Assembly (NCBI GenBank): GCA_947561715.1
Contig: OX387199.1
Span: forward strand, 8,189,001 to 8,253,000
Length of the DNA stretch: 64,000 bases
Origin: Ascidia mentula
Taxonomy: Eukaryota; Chordata; Ascidiacea; Phlebobranchia; Ascidiidae
Reading direction: 5' to 3'
The translations under genes were made by a program, and so were the position numbers. A model generated the notes under the pieces. That model was not told the origin of the DNA, ran no database searches, and saw only the letters and a program-made list of their open reading frames with translations. Position 1 is the stretch's first letter; the number at the start of each line of letters is the position of its first letter. Below are positions 1-11,100 of the stretch, piece by piece.

Positions 1-499
1 GACTACCCCGACGTGATGAAAGAGCATTAATGACCAATGTAGGGACACTGTTCTCAATATACACACGGGCCTGTTTCTTTAAGGAGAATCGCAATAGGGC
101 AATACAAAACATATAAAGACAGAACCAAGGAGATATTGAACTTAATCGAGGATAATACAGACCCCATCACACCACGAACAAGGTGTGTTTTACATCACAC
201 GTTAACAGGAAGAAATATTAAATCTGCTCACAAAATTATAATAGAAATAGTCAATTTATCAGTGAAACTAAGATTTTCTATTTGCATGTGTAAGGATGTA
301 TATCAACCACAGTTAATCAAAATACAGTAGTCTAACTGTTGGTTGATTGCAAATTCTCCTGCGTATTCTTAGATGGCCCAAACTTTTTACAAGTTGTCGT
401 GTCACATAAGGGAAAAAACAGATGCTGAATGTAAATATCGACGTTTAACAGAAAAAAGAACTTACAGTTTTAAATTAATTTGTTTACCAGCAAGTCTAA
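1..499. other. Intergenic, no gene seen
   Basis: I see no coding exon with homology or a convincing splice context here. The sequence is AT-rich and ends at the TAA target-site copy that precedes the palindromic element beginning at 500. Confidence 0.5.
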
Positions 500-634
500 G
501 GCCGGGTCCACACTCACGCTTTGCGCCGGCGGATTCTTTGTTTGTTTCATTATACGCCGGCGTGGGGGCGTACGCTCGGAACATTGAAACAGACATAGAA
601 TCCGCCGGCGCAAAGCGTGAGTGTGGACCCGGCC
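500..634. mobile_element. Palindromic MITE, PIF/Harbinger-like, copy 1
   Basis: A 135-base element whose two ends are long inverted repeats starting GGCCGGGTCCACACTC, so that almost the whole element can fold on itself. It is flanked on both sides by the 3-base direct repeat TAA. A 3-base TWA target duplication is typical of PIF/Harbinger elements, which is the basis of the family call. There is no coding capacity. A second copy of exactly the same length lies at 32473-32607 in the opposite internal orientation. Confidence 0.85.
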
Positions 635-1231
635 TAAGATATTTAATCTGCCGGGAAAAGTACACGAGCTACCCAAAGCTTTAGAAAATCCTGTACGTAT
701 AGATCGAAGAATCAAAAAGGCAAGTGGCCATTTCCCGAAAGCTTGGTTGATACAATATACGCTAATGCCCCGATGCTGATATTGAGCCGACTTAAAACTT
801 ACTGTCTGAAGTATCCCCAGTCACATCCCATGTTACCTCCGTACCGGTGTGATTTCGGACATTGGGACCAGTTCAAAAAACGTGCTAAAATAGGATTTTT
901 TATTGTGCTGAAATAAACGAAACCCCCATCGTTTGGGGGCAATATACTTCACTGCTTACAACAGAATGAATTTTAGGAATGTGGACCACTGTTTAAAAAA
1001 ATCAAGCAATTTCCAAAAAAGTGAGGTACGAAAATTGTAAGCTATAATTTGAAACAATATCCATGTCTGAGAAACAAAAATGCAGACGAATCAATGATTT
1101 CAGAAGGCAAACAGTTACGTACTTGGGCTCATAGGATTCGCTAAACCCCCAGGTGGTGCTTTCCCTATTGTGATATTTCAGAAGGCACGAAGAATCAAGC
1201 ATTTTACTTCGAAGTATATACGGCAAAAAAA
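635..1231. other. Intergenic, presumed PDSS2 upstream region
   Basis: No exon recognised. This stretch should hold the promoter or the trans-splice acceptor of the PDSS2 gene that starts at 1232, but no motif is distinctive enough to call. Confidence 0.4.
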
Positions 1232-3864
1232 ATGAGCCTGCCTGTTCATGCCTCAGCAAGGTTGATTGGAAAGTATTTGCGTGAGTACATATTTATACTC
1301 CGATAATAATAGAGCTCTTACTCAATAACAAATTTTGTGTTACGGGTTAGTTAGGTATGTTTTGTAATTTGTAATATTTTTGTAACAAAACGACAAAAGT
1401 CGTAATCGCATATGTAACCAGTTCACCTGGAACACATTTTTTGTTATTTCGTCAACCAATAAATTTCTCTGTTTACAACAGGCAGTTCCAATCTCTTGCC
1501 AAGATACTCCTACTCGCTACAATCAAATACCAATGGTTTGACCAAGGATTCCAACCAAGCAATTAACAAAGCAGTTTATGATGCTGAAAAGATAGTTGGA
1601 TTTCCAACATCATTTCTCAGTTTGCGGGCTTTGCTTAGCAATGAATTAAGTGCAGTTGCATTGCATTTGCGTAAACTGGTTCGGACAAATCATCCTTTAA
1701 TAAAAACTGCAAGGTAGTTTGAACTCTAAATCAGGTTTTTGGTATGCACAATTTTATCTGCGAAAGTTTTTTACAAAACACGAATGCAAAACTAAACTTT
1801 TTGACAAATTTCTAACTGAAAGTGGTAAAATCAATTTCTGATTTTGTTTGCAGAGGGATGCTGTTTGATTCGAAACACAATGTACAAGTGCGGGGGTTGG
1901 TTGTCCTTCTACTCTCGAAAGCTATTGCTGATAAGGATGGAGGCCTTGAAGCAAGTGAACTTTACACAAGGTGGAACACAAAATATTTTGAAAACAATGT
2001 GTTTTTTTGTCAACAATAGTGTACTTTGAAATGTGTGAGTCACATAAGTTTTGGTATCCTTCCCCCTTAGAGTCACTTACAGTCAGGGAATATAAACAAA
2101 TTGTTTTTTTTGTGCTGCACTGAATAACAAATTCCTTATGGCATCTTCCTTAGACAATTTGCAAATAAAAGTGTTTATTTGCACAAAACATGAAATAATA
2201 AAAACCTCATTTTAAGTCGATCACTGTTTTACTGTTGCACACTGTAACTTTAATCTTTTCCTTTTTGCAGACAAAGGTCCCTGGCCGAATTAACAGAATT
2301 AATACACACTGCATTTCTAATCCATCGTGGGTTGGTTGATGTTGAAACTCTCATGAAAGCGGAAAGCAAAAATTCTAAGTCTGAATTGGAACTAGGCAAT
2401 AAGATGGCCGTGTTGAGTGGTGATTTCTTGCTAGCAAATGCTTGTGTTGCCCTGTCTGAATTGAAAGATTGCAAGGTAGATCGCTTCTTATCATATTTTT
2501 TTGAGCTTTTTTGGGGTCCGAATCAAAATTTTTGTGGAAGTTTAACTATGCTAAACAAAATAAACAACACAATTTAACAAAGCTTCATGAAGCAGCGATC
2601 CAAAACAAAGTTAAATAATTGTGCACTTTTAGGTTGTGGATCTAATGTCTTCCTCCATCAGCGATATGGCCCATGGCTTTTTTGTACTACCTGAAAGTGG
2701 CGAATTTTCACGGATCTCTTCAGTGGATGAACTTCCAATGACCCTGGATGCATGGAGAGAAGCCATGTTTCTTGCCCATGGAAGTCTTCTGTCAAATGTA
2801 CTTATTGTAAAAAAGTAATTTATGGGAAGCAAGGGACTCTATTTTTTGCAGGCCTGCAAAGCATGTGTAGAATTGGCAGGAAAAAGTTCTGACTATGAAG
2901 AGACAGCGGGTGATTTCGGAAAACACCTAATATTATCCCAGCAGGTAACTTTATAACTGTTGTAAAGTTTGGGGTCTCTGTTAATGTTTCATGTGGTTAA
3001 TTTCGTAGGCCAATTTTGACCTGCAAAGGATCCATAACGGAAATGGCAACAATGGACACAACCACAATTTTCTCTCTGAGATTTGTATGCTGCCAGTTGT
3101 TTTAGCAGCGGAGAAAAATGGTGGCAAAAACTGGTTGGAGCAGTTCCTGGAAAAGGATGGAAATGATTACAAACTACAAAAAGATGAGGTAACCCTATGT
3201 GTATTCAAAATGTATTAATTTACTAAACAGTCTCAAAAGCAACATTCTTTTTAAGATTAGGCCTTTTTATAAATAAAATAGTAATGATCACACTAAATTC
3301 AGTCAATCTAAGATGTATTTATTTATATTGCATGTACTTTAAACACAAGTATTTCTTAACCACCGATCCCCATTGTATATTTACCAGAGGCACAAAATTG
3401 TATTCCACTAGTTTACCTCTAGGAAACCTCAAATAGGCAGAAATTTTTGTCAAGAAGACAATAGTCATTTTTACACATAATGAAATGTTCTTAAGTATTC
3501 TACTTTATCAATCTGCCATGTTTATTATGCTGGTTTAGTTTAGATTTTATGAAATAATCAGACTGTAAAAGTTGTTTAAATGTCTGCAAGCGTAAACAGA
3601 CTAAGAACCACTGGTTTAAAATACTTACATTATTAGCAGAATATGTGCTGTGCAGTTGCCAGTTACTAAAACATAGTTATAACAAAAACATTTTTCTCAT
3701 TTTAGCTTATGGCCTGTGTGAAGAGCAATAATGAAGAAATAACGTCTGCACAAGAAGTCAAACAATTTCACAAACACGCTGCATTGCAATCTCTTTTAAA
3801 ACTACCTGTCTGTGAAGAGAGGACTTCACTAGAACTACTGACCAATGCATTTGCAGGGTCCTGA
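1232..3864 (+). CDS. PDSS2: Decaprenyl diphosphate synthase subunit 2 (coenzyme Q side-chain synthesis)
   Basis: Eight exons: 1232-1280, 1482-1713, 1854-1970, 2271-2475, 2633-2797, 2852-2944, 3009-3188, 3706-3864. They sum to 1200 bases (399 residues), the length I recall for human PDSS2. With PDSS1 this protein forms the mitochondrial trans-prenyl transferase that makes the polyprenyl tail of coenzyme Q. The match is clear across the chain: [51 protein letters not shown] and the C-terminal half. As is known for this subunit, the DDXXD motifs of the catalytic partner are not seen. The chosen start gives a short basic N-terminus ([17 protein letters not shown]) suited to mitochondrial import. 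The splice from 1280 to 1482 keeps the frame. COQ3 follows 650 bases downstream on the same strand. The first exon is the least certain part. Confidence 0.93.
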
Positions 3865-3983
3865 TTCAAACTAACCATTGTTGAACTTGTGGATGAAAGC
3901 AAAAGTGTTTGATCCAAGAAATAGAATTGTGTTGTGTTGCAATTTTTTCAAACTTCCTATTTTGAAATGCTAAATACTTGTGT

Positions 3984-4205
3984 AATATAACATTTCTAGA
4001 GCTCCAAAAGGAGTAACAGACGATCACACCAGTATAAGATCTTTATTGGAAGAAATAATAATTTCACCTATTGGCATCTTCAGTTTCTGTCTTGTTCAAA
4101 TAGAATCTGAAGATGCCAACAGGCGAAATTAATATTTCTTTGATAAAGATCTTATACTGGTGTGATCGTCTTTTCCTCCTTTTGGAGCTCTAGAAATGTT
4201 ATATT
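3984..4205. mobile_element. 222-base foldback element with hammerhead-like cores
   Basis: The outer 60 or so bases at each end are inverted copies of each other (AATATAACATTTCTAGAGCT at the left). The inner part is also roughly palindromic. On the plus strand CTGAAGA (4107-4113), a GCC/GGC mini-stem with loop AACA, and GAAA (4125-4128) form the layout of a hammerhead ribozyme core. The other arm has a similar core on the minus strand (CTGAAGA, GCC/GGT, GAAA). It lies between PDSS2 and COQ3. No protein is encoded. The family is not recognised. Confidence 0.75.
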
Positions 4206-4515
4206 GATTTGCAAAGACAGATCCGTCGTTTACCAACCTGCAAAGGCTGATTCCTGCAGTCAAATTTCTGACGTTTTTTTCTGTTACTTGTGTACTTGCA
4301 ACTTTTAGTGGGCATGACTGGTCATTCCAAGCTACTTGCGTTTTACTACTGATTCTTCATTACTAAAATTTTTAGTTTGGTTAACATGGACCTAGTGGAA
4401 ATATGTTACCAAACTACCTTCACACCTAACCCTATGGTATAAATGCCCGAGATCAGTGAACTATCTTTAAAAATCTGCCACTGTTTTCCTTTAACAGAAA
4501 TATTAGTATTTTGCC

Positions 4516-7500
4516 ATGAATTCTGTCTGCAAGCTGTGTGGTCAGCGGACGACCAACAGACTCGGAAAGCTTGTCAAAACTTTGTACATCAGCAAATTTC
4601 CTAAATCACAACTTTCAACCATTAGTAATGCAATGTGCAATACAAAGTACAAAAAAAGCAAAATTCATAGACTTACACCTTTACTAACCGCAACACCATG
4701 TCCTGGAAAAAGCTTATCCTCCAGTTCTGTATCAGAAGAAGAAACTGCAAAGTTTTCAAAACTTGCTGAAAGGTAAGTAATGAAATTTGCAGAAAGACGT
4801 GTTTTTATACATAAGTTAATATGGAGTTTATGTCATGTTTTGCATCCATGGTGTACAATTGTAGTGCATTTATTAGCTGTATTTTATATGCTGGCTGCAT
4901 TAGGCAACCTCTGTTTTCATTTAAACATGTTTTTAGTTGGTGGGAGGTGGATGGTGACATGATGGCACTACACACAATGAACTCACTACGTGTTCCATTT
5001 ATCAGGGATTGTCTGTTGTACCAGGGATATGGCCAGCCTAAAACATCTAAACCTTTGCTTGGGATAGATGTGAGCAACTAATCTGTAAATAAGTTGAGCA
5101 AAGTTAATATTAGTAATTATTAATGTTTTATATTTCCAAGTTATTTATTTTTAATTCTAAAATAAGAGTTTGATTTCTTTAAATCGCATGTATTCTTTAT
5201 GGCTAACAGAGACTCAGTAACGGATTAGCACAAATTATTATTAATAATCCTGAGTCGTCTGTCTGTTTAAAGTTTCTACGATATATATATTTCGTGTTTG
5301 CAAGCATCATCAGTATCGCTTATTCAATAGCCTATTTAAAATATATACATCGTAGAAACTTTAAACAGACAGACGACTCAGGATTATTAATAATAATTAA
5401 TTCTAAAATATGTTTGAAGGTTTTGGTAATAACCAAATGATTGAACTATTTCATGTGCTTCAAGTTTTTAAACAGGCTGTACGATCTGCTTTGGGCTGCA
5501 CCCTGCCTATTACATTGACACAATTTACAAAGGACAAACTGAATAAATACATAACATTGTTTTTTGACACTGGCTAGATTTTGGAGGTGGGTTGTGGTGC
5601 GGGAATATTGTCTGAACCACTTGCACGTTTGGGAGCTTCCATTGTTGGCATCGACTCTTCAACTAAGGCTTTAGATGCAGCTCTAATGCACAGGTAAGTT
5701 AAAAGATACAAATGTTTTGTTCCTGTCTCATATTGTTGTGGTTATTGTCACCAATATAGGGATCTTTGGAAGTATAATTTGTGGAAGTTTGAATCTAAAC
5801 AAAACAAACAATACAGAAATTTTCGAATGTTTCAATAATCTGTGTGTAAAGTCAAGACTTGATGGTTTTCAAATCCATGATTCCCTTAACTAACTGTCAT
5901 AACTAAACTTTGCCCTAAGGTAACATTGGGTTGGCAGGAATGTTGCAAAACAAAATTGCCTATAATTGAATAGGAACAATAGCACTCCGATATTCGGCCA
6001 AATCCTAATGTCCATAACAGCCGTGGTATAAAGTGTTCACAGTGAAATTTTTCCTGTGATATGTGTTGTTGTAACTTCCAGTCCGAGAGCACCAGTTACT
6101 ATTAGCAAAAACTTTGGACATCACTTGCAACATACAGTTATGTGACATCTGTGTTCACAGGGGAGATGACGAAGATTTGGAGAAACTTCAATACCTTGAC
6201 TCATGGTTAGAGGATATTGTTGCAGTGGGTTCTATTAGGTTTGATTGTGTGGTGGCATCGGAGGTGATCGAACACGTCGAGGATTACAGAAATTTTATCT
6301 CCATGTGCATTAAAGTGTTAAAGGTGTGTATTAAAATGACCATTGTGTTATGTTAGTTAAGGTTTTCCCAACTGGGTCGTGCAAATTTTATGGGTATTAT
6401 TGAGTTGACCATCACAAAAAATACAACATTTATCTGTAATATTTTACTATACCTCCAGGCATGAATACTGGGTTACATACTTAAAAACTTCTAAAAGTTT
6501 TAAATTATTCACTTCCTATCGGAATAAATTGGTGTCGCTGGTAGAATGACAATGCTCATTAGAGGGATAGATTCAGGCAAATTTAAGGAACCAGTCTGGG
6601 TTACATATATGGATTTGTGAAGTTTTCCAGTCGTTTTTTAAAAGTTGGTATAATAGTATTCAGTAAGTACCAAAAATTGACAGTTTTATCAAAACACAAA
6701 GGACAAATGGAAATTTTGAGTTTCTGAAACCTTGAAGTAGGCTGTATTTTAACCCGCTGTCTTCAGAGCCTTAATAGGGTTCGTTAAAGCTACAGTATAC
6801 TGTTAATGCAAGGGTGTCCAAAGTGTGGCCCACCGCTGTATTTATAGTGACCTGCGACTGTGGTCATAAGTTGTGTTGCACATATTCCACCAAAGTTCGG
6901 AGGGCATTTTGCCACAAATAAAAGTTCTTTGAAAATGCAAGTTAAATAAAATGCTTCTCTATCCTTCTTAGCAGTTTGGGAAACAAAACGATTGTTTATG
7001 CATTGTTTATGAGTATTTGCATATTATTTTTTTGCTTTAAAACTACGAAGAAAAACAATGTACCCCCTGTGTTAATGTGACAAACAATATTTTAAAAGGA
7101 TTCTCCATTTTATTCAGCCTGGAGGTTCTCTGTTTATCAGCACCATGAACAGAAACAATTATTCCTGGGCACTGGGTATTGTGATGGCAGAATATGTTCT
7201 TCATGTTGTATCACCAGGTACACACACTTGGGAAAAGTTTCTCAAACCTGAGGAAATAGAGGGAGCTTTAATCAAAGGTATGCCAATGGAAGTATGTAAT
7301 AATGTTGTGACCTTGGTTCCTATTTATCATGCAGGCACCAGCAATTTTAAAGAGCAAAAAGTTTGTGCTCAAGACATATGATATCTAATATCTTACAGTT
7401 AAATACATCACAAAATTCAGTTGAAATTGTCGGCTTAGAAATTATTACTGGGTCTCTTGGGATGTAGTTCTGTTGTATGTGTAAAAATAGTTAGGTTCTG

Positions 7501-7891
7501 TAAAACAGACATATAGACATATTATGCCTCATAATAACATTGACCAATACAATTTTTGGGTACCTGAAATTTGAGAGACTGATTTTTAGACACTGATTAA
7601 AAAAATTAGCTTGTTTTTTCTGTCCGGTCAAAAGGTTTTTAAAAAATTAGGATTTTGTGATGATCTGAATATTATGACTTACTATGCTGTGTGTTGGCAG
7701 AAAATTGTCCGCTTGTCAAGATCCATGGCATGTGTTACGATCCACTTCGTAACAAGTGGAGTTGGACCAACAGCACTGAGTTGAATTACATCCTACATGC
7801 TGTTAAATCACCCTCAGAAGTTGTTGATGACGGATGTGCAGCAACAACAAACAATAATAACAATGTTGACAGCACATCTCCCTCAACTTAA
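4516..7891 (+). CDS. COQ3: Ubiquinone biosynthesis O-methyltransferase, mitochondrial
   Basis: Six exons: 4516-4772, 4937-5069, 5578-5693, 6161-6323, 7118-7277, 7701-7891, giving 1020 bases (339 residues). COQ3 is a SAM-dependent class I methyltransferase of the mitochondrial inner-membrane CoQ complex and performs both O-methylations of the ring. Exon 2 reads SWWEVDGDMMALHTMNSLRV, the usual entry to the family. Exon 3 carries SAM motif I (ILEVGCGAGILSEPLARLGA, then GIDSS). Exon 4 has FDCVVASEVIEHV, and exon 5 has PGGSLFIST and GTHTWEKF. The C-terminus LNYILHAVKS also fits. Exon 4 was placed at 6161 because it is the acceptor that keeps phase with exon 3. The N-terminal exon is Lys/Ser/Thr-rich, as expected for a presequence. 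The gene lies directly after PDSS2 on the same strand. Confidence 0.93.
5233..5398. mobile_element. Foldback element in COQ3 intron 2 with hammerhead-like core
   Basis: Inverted arms of about 50 bases (left arm with GGATTATTAATAATAATT in complement at the right end, then a long shared stretch with GTTTAAAGTTTCTACGAT) enclose a short centre. On the minus strand the centre reads CTGATGA (5307-5313 in complement), 13 bases, then GAAA (5290-5293 in complement). This is the spacing of a hammerhead core, but stem II would be weak. The element sits between COQ3 exons 2 and 3. Confidence 0.7.
6811..6960 (+). mobile_element. Possible hAT-type MITE end
   Basis: The stretch starts CAAGGGTGTCCAAAGTGTGG, close to the CAGGGGTGTCCAAA terminus common in hAT non-autonomous elements. 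I could not find the matching right terminus or an 8-base target duplication, so the right border is arbitrary. It lies in COQ3 intron 4. Confidence 0.35.
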
Positions 7892-8134
7892 AGTCCTTTA
7901 TTGCGTCGTTCGATACAGACATTTTTTGTTGAACGCTATTGAATGGCATGGGCTTGAACATAACATGATTTATTGAAAATTTCTTAGTCGTTACACCCAT
8001 GTTCTTTCCGTTTAATGTTGTTACGATTTTCTTTTAAAACTGGTTATCATGGAATCAATCATTTTAGTTATTTTGTCAGAGATGTAGGCTTAGGGCTTAA
8101 ACTTTTGTATACATGCTGTAAACGACCATGCAAT

Positions 8135-11100
8135 ATGGAAATGCACCAGAAAAAAGAAAGTTTGAAAGTTATTGCATTTGAGCTACAAGATCTGCAGACC
8201 AAATGCCGCCGGATAAATTATCGACAGGTATGAAAATATTTATACATTTTAGACCTTTATGATTATCTGTTTTATTTGTAAAGATGGCCAAGAATGCGTT
8301 TGGGATGAAATCGATGCTTCCGTGGTCCTTCTTGCTTCTGGCCATCCTTTTTGTCATTATATTTTTTGTCGGCGGCATGTATCGCAGTGACAAGTAAGAC
8401 TTTAAGTTTGTTGTATAGTTTAAGAACATTTTTATAACCTTAATAACACAGCCAGACCAAGTTTATGGAAACGTCTGGACACCCTGCTACTTGACACAAA
8501 ATTAAAAAAACGTCTGGACACCCTGCTACTTGACACAAAATTAAAAAAACGTCTGGACACCCTGCTACTTGACACAAAATTAAAAAAACGTCTGGACACC
8601 CTGCTATTTGACACAAAATTAAAAAAACGTCTGGACACCCTGCTACTTGACACAAAATTAAAAAAACATCTGGACACCCTGCTTTTTGACACAAAATTAA
8701 AAAAACATCTGGACACCCTGGTATTTGGAACAAAATTAAAAAAACGTCTGGACACCCTGCTACTTGACACAATTTTTTTAAAAATGCATTCTTTCCATGT
8801 ATTTCACCCTTTAGTTTTTTTATGTCATTGATCCAGATAACCTACTACACCAACATTTTTAGTCCGGATTAACAAGGTCAGATTTCATTGCTTGTAACTA
8901 TTTTATTTCTATTCAGAACTGATTATGCTGCTGGCTGCATTGTTCTTTTGCTGCTGATAGTAAACTCCGCGACTGCAGTTTATGACAGTTTTCTAAAATA
9001 CAGAGAGGTTTTCCTTAGAATAAAGCTCATCTTGGATTGCATCAAAGGTCAATATTGTGTTTTTTTAATATACATACAGTACATATAAGGTATATACAAT
9101 AATCAATGATTTTTTGATAAATATGAGCCACAATGTTCAAAATTTAAACTTTTTGCAGGTTCAACTGACAATCCTGAGGAATATACTAATTTCATGGAAA
9201 ACCTAGAAAATATGTGTAGTCCATCAGGTCCATCCCGCACATTTACTTCAGTGTGGAAACATTGCAAAGGTTTACTTTGTTTTCTATTGCCTGTGTTTTG
9301 CGACTGTTTCATCAGCCACGTTGTTTAAGGCCAAACAACTGAGAAACCCGTCTCATTTCCAACAAGTCTAATTGCTACCGGTGACTTCATCAGTTTGTGT
9401 GTTGGAGAAACATCACCATGCCAAGCAGTTTGTACTGAGGTAATTTGAAAACATATTTTTTCATGTTTGTGTTTTTCAAAGGTTTGTTTACTTGTTCTGG
9501 CCATTCCCACAGCATTTGATGAGTATATCCTGAAGTGAAGTTTGTGGCTAACATAAAAATAGGAAAGCTAAACTCACACGTCAAAGTGATGCACACACTT
9601 TTCAATATATCTGTTCATTTATTTTAAACCCTCCTGTATTAGGATCCCAGTCTAACACTGCAAAAGGATGGTATTTTTGCTGAGGACATTGTGCAAGGGC
9701 ATATCACAGAACATAAAAGTGACTGCAGATACAGGTAACTTGTATCGATGATCAGTAACTGAACAAAAACGTATCCTGGGTGTTCGTAAATTTTCAAAAA
9801 CCTTTTCTTATAGATTTCGGGTCCTTAAAAGTCCAATAACGGAGGAGCTGGAGATGGCTCTTTTCGACAAAAGACACAAAAACAGAAACTGCACATTTAA
9901 AAGAAACAAAACAAGAAGCATGCTGGTAAAAAGAAGAGAAAGGATGATGCACTTTTTTCTTGTGTATATGATACCACTTCTCTTCGTAAGTACGCACGTG
10001 TACAAGTTTGATTGCTCCTTTAATCACTGATGTTTTTCCTGATGATTCACAACTTTTTTATAGATTATTTCCAGCTTGTTTGGTATTTTCTGGTACATTT
10101 TCCAAGTGAATCGATCGATTATAATCACGGATTACAACAAAAATGAGACATGTGCCCCCCTTTTCTCTGATTGGTCTGTGGATACTTACTGGTTTCAGAT
10201 ATTCGTCTACACCCCAACACTCACGCTACTTCCTCTTGTGCCTATTATTTGCCCCACCTTGTGGCTGCTTCTTTATGGCATTGGTGAAGCGAAGACCTTG
10301 TCTCCCTGTATTTCCAGCGGCCATGGCAGTGGTAAAAGGGTAAGAATTGTGTGATAGTGTAAAGCTGTCGCTTTTAAATCAAAACCAGCATGTTTATATT
10401 AATAAAGGAAAAAGGTAATTTTTTGTAAATAGCTCATAAGAGTACAAATCAAATTGACCTTTACATGTCAAATGATAAACAATGTTAAGTGCTGGTTAAA
10501 TGCAATCGAAACTTATAGCACAACATACCCTTGTTTGTATCAATGACATAATCGTCACTGTTTAATTCAAATTTTGAACTTAAAAAATGTACTTGCTGAA
10601 TTTTTTTTTGTGTGTCCAGCTCTAAATCTTTGTCACAGGAAACACTGCCACGTTCTGCAACCACCCACAGTATGAGTGTTGCGCAGTTGAACAATGATAG
10701 CCAGGTACATAAGAATTATTTATATAAAAAAAATTGGCTGTCGCAGTCAGCACAACAAATATGAATATATTTCTAAAATATATTGCAATATATTTCATAA
10801 ATTGGTGACGCACCCATTTCTTGCTAAATCTTATATTGTTGCATCCAAACAACGCTGACTTTTTTAGGGGTTAGTGAAACCATGGTTTTTATAGTGTTAA
10901 TCTTTTTTTTTACTTTGTTTTTGATATTTTTTAGAATTTATCCAAAAGTTCTTGGATGCACATACTCCCATACACTTTGTTTGGCAATGAAAAAGTTTTA
11001 CCAAGAAATGCTGGTACATTTGACATCCTAGGCTCCTTGACAGTAAGTTTTTAGCACTTTATGATCAAAATTACAATATAACAAAAAAAAATTAAAGTAA

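Noticed and set aside
8432-8772. Two overlapping minus-strand frames of about 110 codons with repeated motifs
   Set aside because: They only read through the 39-base minisatellite, whose unit length is a multiple of three. They lie inside a TMEM94 intron, and nothing else suggests coding.
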